64,000 nt of DNA from Tumebacillus_A lipolyticus (GCF_042682745.1 NZ_JBHUIO010000005.1:186001-250000), one strand, 5' to 3'. Counted from the first letter of the stretch, positions 40,865 to 50,588 are shown. Notes: generated by a model from the letters alone, not told the origin. Program-made: numbers and translations.

Positions 40865-43234
40865 CTATTTGAAGACGCGGATCGCACCGACAGACTTGTC
40901 AGGAGATTGACCCGTGACCAGAACTTTCACACCGTAAGAGATGAGATTACGGCCAGCATCTGGCACATTGTTGTTCATGTACGATTTCGAATCATCGAAC
41001 AGAGGTTGCGGCAGCTTGCTCTGTGCGTACAGCGTGCGATCCGGATACACCAGGTTCAGCGCGGACGTCATGTTCAAGCCGAACGCTGCGTCGCGGATGT
41101 GGTAAGCGGTACCCGCTTTAATGCCGGTGCTCCACTTCAGGTTTTCTTGCGTATGTGCATCGACGACGCCGAGGAAACCATCGCCCGGATGCAAGCCAAC
41201 CCAGTTGTCGGTGAAGGACGGGTCGACATACCAGATGACCAGACCGCCATCATAGCTCATCAGCGACTGACCGCGGCGGATGTTTTTCAGACCGACGTCC
41301 ACGCCAGCATGGTTACGCCATTCCAGCAGGTAGTAGTGGTCAGTGTACAAGTTGCCGTCAGACTTGGAGAAGCCGTTGAGGGTGAATTTCGGAGTGCCCT
41401 CTGCACCATCTTCGAGCAGCGTAGCGCCATCAGCGGTCACTTTTACGTTGTCCACATAGATGCCCGCCATCGAAGAAGCCCAGTCGGTCACGTTGCGAAC
41501 CGAGATCTTGATCTGCTTGCCCGCATAGGCGGACAGATCGAACGTCTGATGCTGCCAGCCGTTCGAATTGCCCGTAAGGCCAGGCAGGTTCTCTACGACG
41601 GTCGGATATGCTTCCGGCACAGCGGTGGATTTGGTGTTCGCGTTGGACAGAGAAGTCCAAGTAGCACCGTTGTCCTCCGAGACTTGGACGAATGCAAAGT
41701 CCCAGTCCTCTTCGATCTGGTACCAGGAATCGAAATCAAGCGTAGCAGAGGTCTTGCCGGTCAGGTCGACAGATGCGACCATCGTGGTATCGCTCTCATC
41801 GCCAGTCCCGCTGTAGTATTCGTAGGTGCCGGTCGGCGGAGTGTTCACATAAGTTTTCTTCTTCGGCAGGTTGATCTGAACCGCCTGATGGTTCTGACCG
41901 TTCGGCGAGTTCGCTTGGTCGAGCACGAACGATTTGCCGAGCTTGTTGAGCTGGTTCAGCTCAACGACGGTCGGAGCTGTCCAGTTGCCACCCATCGTGG
42001 ACTGGAAGTACGATTTTGCAAACGGGGAGAAACCGGTCGGCTCGGTGCCGCCGATCTTACCTGCCCAAGAGCCGGACGCCATGATCGACCAGTAGGAGAC
42101 AGCCTCTCCTTCGCCGGTGTAGTCTGTGTCATACTCATCCGGCAGGCCGAGATCGTGGCCATATTCGTGCGCGAATACGCCCGTTGCGCCGTCTTCCGGC
42201 ATGATCGTATAATCATAGAAGCCCGGGAGACCTTGACCCAGCCCGTCCGGATCGACCAGAACTGCAGAGCGGTGCGACCAGATCGCATCATCGCCCAGCG
42301 AGCCGCCGCCCGCTTCCTGACCGACACCCGCGTGGATGATCATCAGGTGATCGACGAGGCCGTCCGGCTCGCGCAAGTTGCCGTTTCCATTCAGGTCATG
42401 TACATCTTCCAGATCGTAGTCTTGCAGCGGAATGCCAGCCGCCTTCGCAGCCGCATAAGCGTCAGCCACCAGACGCTTGGAGCCGCCTGGAGCGAGGTTG
42501 TCATGACCGCCGTTCGGGCTGTCCGCGCCGTAGTAAGCTGCCGTGCCCGGCAGTTTCAGCCAGCCATACGCTTTCCCGTCTACCGTGTAAGTGCCACCAG
42601 ACTGTTCCAGATAATACTGTTTCATCGAGATGAAGTTTTCACCGTTCGGACCGGTTACACCGTTGCTGCCGAAGATCATGTCTTCGAAGTGACCGAGCGT
42701 GTAGTTCGGATACCAGTTCGACGTTTCACTCGGCTGGATCTGGTTGTGCCCGTAATCGGCAAATTCAACCGCAAGCACCAGCACCTTGTCCTTGCGAACC
42801 GGACCGATGTACGGTGTCTCTTGTACCGGTTCAAGGCGATTTAAGAAGTTGCCGATCTTCTTCCCTTTACCGTTCATCCAGTTGTTCTTGAAATTCTGCT
42901 GCTTCTTATTCTCGTTTTTCTTCGCTTTTGAAGCGATCGGATCTGCCACACTCGGGCCAGCATCCACCTTTTTCCCTTTGAGCGCGATGTATGATTTCAG
43001 ATAGTTTTTCTTTTGCTCAGCAGTTGCTCCTGCCGGAATCTTTCCTTGCTTCTGCAGCGATTCGATCAAACGATCTTCGTTCATGATCGCTACATCAAGT
43101 CCACTATTTCCACCCGAGTGTACTACCGCTTGTCCGGACGTGCTTTGCTCCGGCTTTGCAGCTGACACCGTACCTGAAAATAGCGTACTTGCAACCAGAG
43201 CGCCACTGACGCCTACCGCAAGTAACTTTTTCAT
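40865..43234 (-). CDS. inhA: Immune inhibitor A, secreted M6 metalloprotease
   Basis: The 789-residue precursor has a signal peptide (cleavage after VSA, ~25), a propeptide with a Lys/Asn-rich stretch (~105-130), and the M6 catalytic domain with VFAHEYGHDLGLPDEYD (HExxH zinc motif ~370). Beta-rich C-terminal segments (VEDWA-type domains, ~450-640) and a final domain follow, as in Bacillus InhA. It degrades host or environmental proteins such as antimicrobial peptides. A good promoter lies at 43273-43302. Confidence 0.95.
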   Translation of the reverse strand: MKKLLAVGVSGALVASTLFSGTVSAAKPEQSTSGQAVVHSGGNSGLDVAIMNEDRLIESLQKQGKIPAGATAEQKKNYLKSYIALKGKKVDAGPSVADPIASKAKKNENKKQQNFKNNWMNGKGKKIGNFLNRLEPVQETPYIGPVRKDKVLVLAVEFADYGHNQIQPSETSNWYPNYTLGHFEDMIFGSNGVTGPNGENFISMKQYYLEQSGGTYTVDGKAYGWLKLPGTAAYYGADSPNGGHDNLAPGGSKRLVADAYAAAKAAGIPLQDYDLEDVHDLNGNGNLREPDGLVDHLMIIHAGVGQEAGGGSLGDDAIWSHRSAVLVDPDGLGQGLPGFYDYTIMPEDGATGVFAHEYGHDLGLPDEYDTDYTGEGEAVSYWSIMASGSWAGKIGGTEPTGFSPFAKSYFQSTMGGNWTAPTVVELNQLNKLGKSFVLDQANSPNGQNHQAVQINLPKKKTYVNTPPTGTYEYYSGTGDESDTTMVASVDLTGKTSATLDFDSWYQIEEDWDFAFVQVSEDNGATWTSLSNANTKSTAVPEAYPTVVENLPGLTGNSNGWQHQTFDLSAYAGKQIKISVRNVTDWASSMAGIYVDNVKVTADGATLLEDGAEGTPKFTLNGFSKSDGNLYTDHYYLLEWRNHAGVDVGLKNIRRGQSLMSYDGGLVIWYVDPSFTDNWVGLHPGDGFLGVVDAHTQENLKWSTGIKAGTAYHIRDAAFGLNMTSALNLVYPDRTLYAQSKLPQPLFDDSKSYMNNNVPDAGRNLISYGVKVLVTGQSPDKSVGAIRVFK

Positions 43235-43272
43235 TAAGTGCTCCCCCTTATCTATCTATTGGTTACGCTATG

Positions 43273-43302
43273 AGTATAATAGACTGAATCTTCTAATGTC
43301 AA
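43273..43302 (-). promoter_or_regulatory. Promoter of the immune inhibitor A gene
   Basis: On the minus strand TTGACA (43302-43297) and TATACT (43278-43273) are spaced by 18 bases, about 38 bases before the ATG. Confidence 0.7.
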
Positions 43303-43504
43303 CATAATTTTTTATTTTAATTCATTGTATTAATGGTTTGGCATTGTACTAAACATTTATGTATGAGCGGTTGCAAAGATTGAAAACTAACGGTTCTAAC
43401 CGTTCTGAAAATTCTTTGTTTTAATTTAATTAGTAGAAAAATATCTCGATCTGTCGTAGAGTGTAGAATGTAGAATTTGTAAACGACACAAAGGAGAGTC
43501 ATGG

Positions 43505-45403
43505 ATGAAAAGAGCATTGCTCGCGGTCCTGTTGGCAGCTGTCATCGCATTGCCAGTTCAGGGTCAGTCCCGCACCAATTCGTTTCCCAATCATGACAAG
43601 CATCACGCCTTACTGCGCTTAGAGGACGTTTCACCAGGCGGCTCCTATGCCACGCTGGATGATCTCGGACGCCTGCGGGCCGTTTTTGAATACTTGAACG
43701 AAGAGCAAGTGCCCTTTCACGTAGCGGTCATCTCGCGCTCCAAGCTGTTGCATGCGGATGGCACGTGGTATGAGAAGGGCATCGATGATCCCCATCCTGA
43801 TGAACATCTGCAAAAGTTTATCAAGCTGTTGCAAAGCGCTGAACAAAAGGGCGCCGTCCTCGGCATGCACGGCTACTCCCATCAATATGGAGATGTCAGG
43901 CGTGGAGACGGCTGGCAGGATACGGGCGTCGGCTATGAGTTTGCGATCAAAGACGCGCCGGAGACTTCTACCGCCCCCTATGCGGCTGAAAAGATAACCA
44001 AAAGCCTGTCCGCCTTTGAAAAGGCAGGCCTTACGCCCGGCTTTTGGGAATCGCCACACTATCAGCAGACGCGCGAGCAGGAAAAAGTGTTTCGCTCCTA
44101 TATGGGCGTGCTCTATCAGCCCGACTTTTTCTCCTTGAAATCGCTAAAGGATCAGGTCGTCTATCAGGATGAAAACGCGTACGGCTCGACGACGCTCGGC
44201 TCCGTCTACGTTCCGGCTCCGTTCAGCTACGTGACCGGCCAGCACGACGTGGAGCGCATCTTGAAGCGAGGCGATCGTTTTCGCGGGCTTGGCGCGACCT
44301 TTTTCCATCCTTACTTAGAGTTCGATCATCTCGAAGCGACGACCGACGCAAGCGGCGCACAAGAGCAGCGCGATGGATTGCCCGTCTACCGCTACAAACA
44401 GGGTGAGGTCACCTATCTGCATCAGATTGTGGAGGGGCTTCGCAAGCGAGATTTCGATTGGGTTTCACTGCACGATGTGCTTCCCTTCTCACCTGCCCAT
44501 CGCGTCCAGCTTCCGATCGGCACGACGGCGGAGCATCTGCTGTTCGGCAATGTCAGCGGAAGCGGGCAGGACTCGCTGGTCGTCGTCGACAGCGAGGGGC
44601 GGGTGTCGGTGCTTCAGGGCAACTACAGCTGGCCGCGCAATCGCGCTCAATCACCGTTCACCTCTTGGCTGCCAACCGGCTTGCAGCCGAACGACACACC
44701 TTTTTTGGTCGATGTGAACCGCGATGGGATCAGCGATCTGCTGACCTATCAAGAGGAGAAGGGCGAGTTGAACGCCTACCTGTCCAACAAGATGAGCTTT
44801 GAGGCGGTCAAGCGGTACGGTTCCCTTCAGCCCGGCTGGAAGCGGATCGTGCCATGCGACCTGAATGGCGACCACAACCCGGATCTGATCTTAAAAAATG
44901 AGCAGACGATCGGCGTCGCACTCCATGAAAACGATTCGTTTCGTCCGCTTACCGAACAGTTTCTCTACTTGAAGCACGCCGATTCGGTGCCTTTTGTCGG
45001 AGATGTCAACGGCGATCAGCAACAGGAGTTGATCCTCTATTCGGCATCTGCTGGTGAGATCGAGCTCTATGCGATCAGCAGAGCGGGCGAGTTCTCCTCG
45101 CTCGGAACCTACCAAGTGCCCAAGCCGAAGCGGGGCGGCCAAGCGGTCGCAGGCGATACGAACGGTGACGGGCTGACCGATCTGGTCATCTATGACGCTC
45201 AACGGGGCATCTGGGAGGTCTGGCAGGGCGATCGCGAGCTCGGCTTAAAACCGCTCGACAACCTGTACGGCCCGTGGGCGCGCGGTGAGCGAATCGCCTT
45301 TAGCGCCGATCTGGATGGCAATGGAAAAACGGACATCACCGCCTTCGACCCCGCAGAGGGCGTGCTCGACATCTCGCTCTCGTTTCGCGGCCCGAAAAAG
45401 TAA
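43505..45403 (+). CDS. DUF2334 polysaccharide-deacetylase-like protein fused to FG-GAP repeats
   Basis: The 632-residue precursor has a short signal peptide (~1-20). The N-terminal half (~35-330) is a DUF2334 domain of the deacetylase superfamily: LLRLEDVSPGG, MHGYSHQYG (metal His pair) and GFWESPHY. The C-terminal half (~345-632) carries at least five calcium-binding FG-GAP/VCBS-type repeats, each with a D.N.DG-like loop (DVNRDGISDL, DLNGDHNPDL, DVNGDQQQEL, DTNGDGLTDL, DLDGNGKTDI). It probably acts on surface or extracellular polysaccharide. AAAGGAGAG precedes ATG 43505. Confidence 0.92.
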   Translation: MKRALLAVLLAAVIALPVQGQSRTNSFPNHDKHHALLRLEDVSPGGSYATLDDLGRLRAVFEYLNEEQVPFHVAVISRSKLLHADGTWYEKGIDDPHPDEHLQKFIKLLQSAEQKGAVLGMHGYSHQYGDVRRGDGWQDTGVGYEFAIKDAPETSTAPYAAEKITKSLSAFEKAGLTPGFWESPHYQQTREQEKVFRSYMGVLYQPDFFSLKSLKDQVVYQDENAYGSTTLGSVYVPAPFSYVTGQHDVERILKRGDRFRGLGATFFHPYLEFDHLEATTDASGAQEQRDGLPVYRYKQGEVTYLHQIVEGLRKRDFDWVSLHDVLPFSPAHRVQLPIGTTAEHLLFGNVSGSGQDSLVVVDSEGRVSVLQGNYSWPRNRAQSPFTSWLPTGLQPNDTPFLVDVNRDGISDLLTYQEEKGELNAYLSNKMSFEAVKRYGSLQPGWKRIVPCDLNGDHNPDLILKNEQTIGVALHENDSFRPLTEQFLYLKHADSVPFVGDVNGDQQQELILYSASAGEIELYAISRAGEFSSLGTYQVPKPKRGGQAVAGDTNGDGLTDLVIYDAQRGIWEVWQGDRELGLKPLDNLYGPWARGERIAFSADLDGNGKTDITAFDPAEGVLDISLSFRGPKK

Positions 45404-45449
45404 AAAGAACCCCGCCCAACTCAGGCGGAATCCCCTCTTTTCGATCACG

Positions 45450-45477
45450 AGGAGCGCATGTTCACGCGCTCCTTTTT
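45450..45477 (+). terminator. Terminator of the DUF2334-FG-GAP gene
   Basis: AGGAGCGC/GCGCTCCT stem followed by T5. Confidence 0.9.
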
Positions 45478-45607
45478 ATGTTGGTAAGTTACTGCGCGGC
45501 ATCCTTGTAAAAAGTGGTTCCAAATCGGTCGTTTTTGCAGACGCTTGGGAACCTCAAGCAGTTTTAAGACGTCTAATTTGCTAGAAGGAAACGAGGAGGA
45601 AAGAAAC

Positions 45608-46000
45608 ATGAAAAGATACGCCTCGCTCCTCTTTTTTGCAGTCCTCTTGACGGGACAGCTCGCATGTTCAAGCCAACAGGATGCGAACAGACCGATCGCA
45701 GAAACGGTCGATCCTACAGCACAAACGGGACAAGCGACAGCCGAGCAGGACGTGCGAAAAGACGTTTGGGATCAGCTTGCCAAAGAAGATCGGGCACGGA
45801 TCAAGGGGACATGGAAAGAGGGAACGGTGCTGAAACGAACCCTGACCGAAAACATGGGTTTTTACCTCGACAAATCTTACCTGGGGAAAGAAGTGTACCT
45901 CGTCGATTTTCCGACAAAATCGAAAGCCATGCCGAACAACATGATCCTGTTCGCCGCACCTGATAACCATAAGCTGATCGGATATGGCTATGTGGATTAA
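45608..46000 (+). CDS. Small lipoprotein, hypothetical
   Basis: The 130-residue precursor has a lipobox (TGQLACSS, lipidated Cys near residue 20). A flexible Gln/Thr-rich stretch follows, then a compact folded part (~55-130) with KGTWKEGTVLKRTL and YLGKEVYLVDF. No family is recognised. GAGGAGGAA precedes ATG 45608. It is transcribed alone. Confidence 0.78.
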   Translation: MKRYASLLFFAVLLTGQLACSSQQDANRPIAETVDPTAQTGQATAEQDVRKDVWDQLAKEDRARIKGTWKEGTVLKRTLTENMGFYLDKSYLGKEVYLVDFPTKSKAMPNNMILFAAPDNHKLIGYGYVD

Positions 46001-46033
46001 GCAGGGCGAATGCCCAGCCCCCCGATGATAAAA

Positions 46034-46101
46034 CCCCCTCTGATCGACAAGATGATCGAGATCATACCGATCTCCTAGCTCTCTTGTCGACCACGAGGGG
46101 G
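46034..46101 (-). repeat. Long imperfect hairpin
   Basis: CCCCCTC pairs with GAGGGGG and TCGACAAG with CTTGTCGA, with an inner GAGAT/ATCTC. On the minus strand it ends in TTTTAT and could terminate the gene at 46227. Confidence 0.6.
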
Positions 46102-46226
46102 ATCTACGGGATCTACCACACAACACATTTGCTCGTGCGGAGACATCTCTAGGATGAGGAAACGAACCGCGCTCTCCTCAGCGTGCAGATGCGCGGTGCT
46201 GCCGACCGCCTTTTTGCCGACAGCGC

Positions 46227-46526
46227 TTAGCGATGCAACACGTCCGTATCGCGTTCATAGCCCGACTGGTCGCGTGCGTTCTCCCACTCGCGATCCTCTT
46301 CGATGTCGACGATGTTCCACCAGCCGCCTCCAAGATCGTTTGCGCGCAGCAGATATCCTTCCCGCCCCGGCGAAAGTCGCAGGCAGAGGATGTACCAGCC
46401 ACCATCCGCCTGAAACACGCGAGCCGCCTGATAATCGTACACCCCTTCGTTCTCCACTTCGAGGTGCAACTGCTGCCCGGTGATCACCTCTAGGTTGTCC
46501 TCCATAAAACCGATCTCATTTCTCAT
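46227..46526 (-). CDS. Small hypothetical protein, partner of the HNH gene
   Basis: The 99-residue protein is acidic, beta-rich and carries several Trp (GGWYILCLRL, LGGGWWNIVD). It starts at ATG 46526, which overlaps the stop of the HNH gene (ATGA), and GAGGAGAAG lies 6 bases upstream. The two are therefore co-translated. I do not recognise the family; the pairing could be functional or only positional. Confidence 0.7.
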   Translation of the reverse strand: MRNEIGFMEDNLEVITGQQLHLEVENEGVYDYQAARVFQADGGWYILCLRLSPGREGYLLRANDLGGGWWNIVDIEEDREWENARDQSGYERDTDVLHR

Positions 46527-46960
46527 CCGTTCTTCTCCTCTCGTTCCATCCCAATTTTCAGACCGCATCCGGCCGCACATTCGCCGTCTATGATCTCGCC
46601 ACCGCATCGGCAGCGTCCATCGGTGAGCGCATCCAGCCAAATATATTGCTCCGACTTCAGTCCATACAGGGGCAGCAATACCCGCTTGCGATATTCGATC
46701 AGCCGGCTCGCCACCCGTTTTGAGCGGTGGGCAAGATGGTGACAGCTCGCATCCAGACAGATGCCGTTGTCTGCCGTGCCCAGCCCGCCTTGCGACCGCG
46801 AGATGATATGGTGCACTTCCCGCCCCGGCTTGCCGCACAGCACGCAGCGCTCCTGATCGCGCTCGCGAACATGCTTGCGCACGATCGCGCTAAAGTCGTT
46901 GCGCTTGCTCGCCGCCTGCAGTTCTTCTCGCTGTCGACGCTTTGCACTTCGGTCATCCAT
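46523..46960 (-). CDS. HNH endonuclease-like protein
   Basis: The 145-residue protein has an HNH core: RCVLCGKPGREVHHIISRSQGG, then DNGICLDASCHHLAH (~35-80), with CxxC/CxxxxC zinc ligands. A second Cys-rich knuckle lies near the C-terminus (RCRCGG...CAAGCG). It probably cuts DNA. The start is taken as ATG 46960, 8 bases after GGGGGAGG; ATG 46966 is also possible. It overlaps the following small gene by 4 bases. Confidence 0.88.
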   Translation of the reverse strand: MDDRSAKRRQREELQAASKRNDFSAIVRKHVRERDQERCVLCGKPGREVHHIISRSQGGLGTADNGICLDASCHHLAHRSKRVASRLIEYRKRVLLPLYGLKSEQYIWLDALTDGRCRCGGEIIDGECAAGCGLKIGMEREEKNG

Positions 46961-46999
46961 CCGCATCACCTCCCCCGCCTCCTCTTACACTATCAAAAA

Positions 47000-47024
47000 G
47001 AAAAGAGACCCGCAAAGGTCTCTC
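47000..47024 (-). terminator. Terminator of glcK
   Basis: GAGACC/GGTCTC stem followed on the minus strand by TTTTCTTTTT. Confidence 0.8.
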
Positions 47025-47968
47025 TACAACTCTTCCACCAACAGCATCGCCGCACCGATCACACCCGCATCATTGCCCAGCGTTGCCAGCCTGATCTCTG
47101 TCGCCCGCCGCACCCGAGGCAGCGCGTAGCGGTCGAACGCTCGCTTGAGCGGTGCAAGCAACGCCTCTCCCGCCTGCGAAACGCCGCCGCCGATCAGCAT
47201 CACCGGCGGGTTGAGCGTCGTCCCGATGTTGGCCAGCACAAATGCCAACCGATCGATCGCATGCTCGATCACCTCGCAGGACAGGCGATCCCCCCGCGCC
47301 GCATGGTCGAAGATGAGCGCAGCGGACAGCGATCGCTCCGCCGCAAGCGAGCTCTCATCTCCGGCGAGCATTCGATCGACCGCCGCTCGAACGATTCCGG
47401 TGGCTGAGGAGATCGTCTCCAGACAGCCTCTGCGCCCGCAGTTGCAGAGCCAGCCCTCTTCATCGAGCATGATGTGACCGATCTCCCCGCCCATCCCGCT
47501 CGCGCCGCGAACCAATTTGCCATCGATCAAGATCCCGCCGCCCACACCGGTGCCCAGCGTCACGCAGAGCGCATCGCGCGCCCCGCTTCCTCCTCCCACC
47601 AGCGCCTCGCCAAACGCAGCTGCATTCGCATCGTTGTCCAGCGCGATCGGCAGGTCACCTAAGCGCTTTTGCAATTCGGCGCGCAATGGCACCTGGCTCC
47701 AGCCGAGGTTGACGGCCGTCTCGACGAAGCCTGTCGCCCAATCGAGAAAAGCGGGAACGCCAACCCCCACCCCGCACACATCGCCCAAGCTCCGCCCCTC
47801 CGCTCGGGCAACCTGATCGACCAGTGCGACCATCCGGTCGAGCACAGCATCTAGGCCAAGATGGGGACACGTTTCCTGCTCCGCTCGGAAGATGATCTCA
47901 CCTGCTGCGGTGACGAGCGCCCCTTTCATCGTCGTGCCGCCGACATCCAGCCCCACATAGTTTCGCAT
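47024..47968 (-). CDS. glcK: ROK family glucokinase
   Basis: The 314-residue enzyme shows the ATP loop GLDVGGTTMKG (~6), GVGVPAFLD, the catalytic Asp in LDNDANAAAFGE (~103), GTGVGGGI and the ROK zinc motif CNCGRRGCLE (~170). It phosphorylates glucose in the cytosol. ATG 47968 follows GAGGGGTGG. It lies next to an MsmX-type sugar ABC ATPase gene on the same strand, separated by a terminator. Confidence 0.93.
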   Translation of the reverse strand: MRNYVGLDVGGTTMKGALVTAAGEIIFRAEQETCPHLGLDAVLDRMVALVDQVARAEGRSLGDVCGVGVGVPAFLDWATGFVETAVNLGWSQVPLRAELQKRLGDLPIALDNDANAAAFGEALVGGGSGARDALCVTLGTGVGGGILIDGKLVRGASGMGGEIGHIMLDEEGWLCNCGRRGCLETISSATGIVRAAVDRMLAGDESSLAAERSLSAALIFDHAARGDRLSCEVIEHAIDRLAFVLANIGTTLNPPVMLIGGGVSQAGEALLAPLKRAFDRYALPRVRRATEIRLATLGNDAGVIGAAMLLVEEL

Positions 47969-47992
47969 CCCCGCCACCCCTCTTCACCAAAA

Positions 47993-48017
47993 GCGCCACA
48001 TGAAGATCATGTGGCGC
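47993..48017 (-). terminator. Terminator of the sugar ABC ATPase gene
   Basis: GCGCCACATGA/TCATGTGGCGC stem followed on the minus strand by TTTT. Confidence 0.85.
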
Positions 48018-48068
48018 CGTCCGCTTCGCTCGCTTTCAGTTTATTCGCAGGGAGCGAGAGATTACCTG

Positions 48069-49178
48069 TTAAAAAATGGATTCCTCCGTCAACGCATCGA
48101 AGAGATGGATGCGATCGTTGAGCAGTGTGAGCGTGACAGACGAGTTCGCTTCGATCTCCGATCGAGCTGGCACGCGCGCGATCATGCTCTGCCCAAGTGC
48201 GCGCAGGTGCACATGCTTTTCCGCCCCGAGCAGTTCGACGCGCTCGACTGCGGCTGGCAACAGTGCGCGATCGGTCGTTTCGCGAATGTCTTGGTCAGCG
48301 ATCAGGTCTTCCGGTCGAATGCCCAAGATGAGCGGCATGTTGAGCGCGCCCGCCTCGCGCAGCCGGGTCTGGCGCTGTACCGGGATTGCGATCTGAAAAC
48401 TTGCGCTCTGAAAAAACATCTCGTCCCCTGCCACCTGCAGCCTTCCTGACAGAAAGTTCATCGCTGGAGCGCCGATAAACGAAGCGACAAACATGTTTTG
48501 CGGCCGATTGTAGACATCCTGCGGGGTGCCGACCTGCTGAACGACCCCCTCTTTCATCACCACGATTCGCGTTCCCATCGTCATCGCTTCTGTCTGATCG
48601 TGCGTCACATAGATGACCGTCGCCTGCATGCGCTGGTGCAGCTTGGCAATCTCGGTGCGCAGCTGCGCCCGCAGCAGAGCGTCGAGGTTGGAGAGCGGCT
48701 CGTCCATCAGAAAGACCTGCGGTTCGCGGACGATGGCGCGCCCGAGCGCCACGCGCTGTCGCTGCCCGCCTGAGAGCGCCTTCGGTTTGCGCGCGAGCAG
48801 GTGCTCGATGTTGAGCACTTGTGCCGCCTCGCGAACTTTTTCCTCGATCACCGCTTTTGGCGTCTTGCGCAGTTTCAACCCGAACGCCATGTTGTCATAG
48901 GCGGTCAGATGGGGATACAATCCGTAGTTTTGAAAGACCATCGCGATGTCACGATCTTTCGGATGCACATCGTTGACCAGGCGATCGCCGATCCACAGCT
49001 CCCCCTCCGAAATGCTCGCAAGACCTGCGATCATCCGCAGCGTCGTCGTCTTGCCACAACCTGATGGGCCGACGAGGACGAGAAACTCGCCATCTTCGAT
49101 CTGCAGATCGAAATCCTGCACCGCCACCACGCCGTTCGCAAAGCGCTTGTAGACATGTTTCAGTTGCACGTGCGCCAT
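48069..49178 (-). CDS. Sugar ABC transporter ATP-binding protein (MsmX/UgpC type)
   Basis: The 369-residue ATPase has Walker A GPSGCGKTTT (~39), signature LSGGQRQRVALGRA (~135), Walker B VFLMDEPLSNLDA and H-loop THDQTEAMT. The C-terminal TOBE/MalK-like regulatory domain (~240-369) is complete. No sugar permease or binding protein is nearby, so it is probably a shared ATPase serving several sugar importers, like MsmX. ATG 49178 follows AAGGAGG. Confidence 0.93.
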   Translation of the reverse strand: MAHVQLKHVYKRFANGVVAVQDFDLQIEDGEFLVLVGPSGCGKTTTLRMIAGLASISEGELWIGDRLVNDVHPKDRDIAMVFQNYGLYPHLTAYDNMAFGLKLRKTPKAVIEEKVREAAQVLNIEHLLARKPKALSGGQRQRVALGRAIVREPQVFLMDEPLSNLDALLRAQLRTEIAKLHQRMQATVIYVTHDQTEAMTMGTRIVVMKEGVVQQVGTPQDVYNRPQNMFVASFIGAPAMNFLSGRLQVAGDEMFFQSASFQIAIPVQRQTRLREAGALNMPLILGIRPEDLIADQDIRETTDRALLPAAVERVELLGAEKHVHLRALGQSMIARVPARSEIEANSSVTLTLLNDRIHLFDALTEESIF

Positions 49179-49220
49179 ATTTTGAAACCTCCTTACCGAC
49201 CTGCGCTCGCTCCGACTCCT

Positions 49221-50588
49221 TTACCCGGCGAGTCCCTTCTCCGCCTTCAGCGCGGAGATCAAGCTCATCCCCTGCCATTTTTTCTTCCGCCAACGCCAGA
49301 GCATCATCAGACCGCGGAGCCATTCATCGACGATAAACGCTGTCCACACGCCGACCAGCCCGTAGCCGAGGTGAACGCCCAGCAGGTAGGCGAGCGGCAC
49401 CGCCACGCCCCACATCGACAGCACGCCGAGATAGACGGGAAACTTCGCATCACCTGCCGCTCGGAGCGACAGGATGATCACCAGGTTGAGCGCCCGCCCA
49501 GGCTCTAACAGGATCGTCATCAGCACGAGCGTGCTCCCGACAGCGATGATCTCCTGCTGATCGGTAAACAGGCCGAGCAGCGGTGCTCGAAACAACGAAA
49601 ACAGACAGGCCATGACGAACGAGACGGCCATGCCGATCTTCAGACTTCGCATGCAGGTTTGATAAGCGGTGTCCAGATCGCGCGCGCCGACCCGGTGTCC
49701 GACCACGATCTGTGTCGCCTGCGCGATCGCCATCGAAAACAGATAGATGAACATCATCAAATTCTGGGTGTACACTTTCGTCGTCAGCGCCAGCACGCCG
49801 ATCGAAGTGATGAAAAAAGTGATCATCACCTGTGATGATACGTAGGACAGATGCTCTCCCGCAGATGGAATCCCGATCTTTAAAATGTTGGCGATCGCAT
49901 AGCGCGGGAATCTGATCAAGCAGCCGAACGGCAGCTTGCCATCCATTCGCTTGAGCAGAATGATAAACAGCACGACAGCTCCGACCAACTGCGCGACAGC
50001 CGTTGAGATCGACACCCCGAGCACGCCGAGCACCGGAAGGCCAAACGGGCCGAACAGCAACAGGTAATTGCCGATCACATTGAGCACGTTCATCCCGAGC
50101 GTCACATACATCGCATCTCGTGCAAAACCGTGGCTGCGCACCGTCGCCGACATCGCGGTCATCAACGCTTGCAACACCGATGCGCCCCCGACGATCCGCA
50201 AGAAGGTCAGCGCTTCTGCCATCAGCTCGTCGGGCAGCCCCATCCAGGTCAAAAAGGATCGCCCAAACACCACCAGCACCACGCTCAACAACAAACCGAA
50301 CAGGAAGTTCGCGCCCAATGCGACCACCGCAACTTCTGAAGCTTTCTGTCGCTCACCAGCGCCGAGGTATTGCGAGATCACGATTCCCGTTCCCATCGCC
50401 ACAAAGCCGAACATCACCAGCACGACCATGACCAGTTGGTTCGCCACGCCGACAGCTGCCACCGCATCATCCGAGTAGCGGCTCAACATCAAAGTATCCG
50501 CATTACCCATTAACATCCGCAATCCAAGCTCAATAAAAATAGGCCATGTCAGCGCGAACAGCGTCAATTTTCGATCAGTTCGACTCAT
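49221..50588 (-). CDS. MATE family multidrug efflux transporter
   Basis: The 455-residue protein has 12 hydrophobic segments in two similar halves. Family marks include WPIFIELGLRMLMGNADTLMLS at the start and AIAQATQIVVGHRVGARD at the second half. It should export cationic compounds in exchange for sodium or protons. It ends 42 bases before the MsmX-type gene on the same strand. No riboswitch was seen upstream. Confidence 0.94.
   Translation of the reverse strand: MSRTDRKLTLFALTWPIFIELGLRMLMGNADTLMLSRYSDDAVAAVGVANQLVMVVLVMFGFVAMGTGIVISQYLGAGERQKASEVAVVALGANFLFGLLLSVVLVVFGRSFLTWMGLPDELMAEALTFLRIVGGASVLQALMTAMSATVRSHGFARDAMYVTLGMNVLNVIGNYLLLFGPFGLPVLGVLGVSISTAVAQLVGAVVLFIILLKRMDGKLPFGCLIRFPRYAIANILKIGIPSAGEHLSYVSSQVMITFFITSIGVLALTTKVYTQNLMMFIYLFSMAIAQATQIVVGHRVGARDLDTAYQTCMRSLKIGMAVSFVMACLFSLFRAPLLGLFTDQQEIIAVGSTLVLMTILLEPGRALNLVIILSLRAAGDAKFPVYLGVLSMWGVAVPLAYLLGVHLGYGLVGVWTAFIVDEWLRGLMMLWRWRKKKWQGMSLISALKAEKGLAG

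Noticed and set aside
40907..42844. 645-codon plus-strand frame opposite immune inhibitor A
   Set aside because: Composition is typical of an antisense shadow (many Arg, Val, Ile, His) and the minus strand encodes a clear M6 protease.
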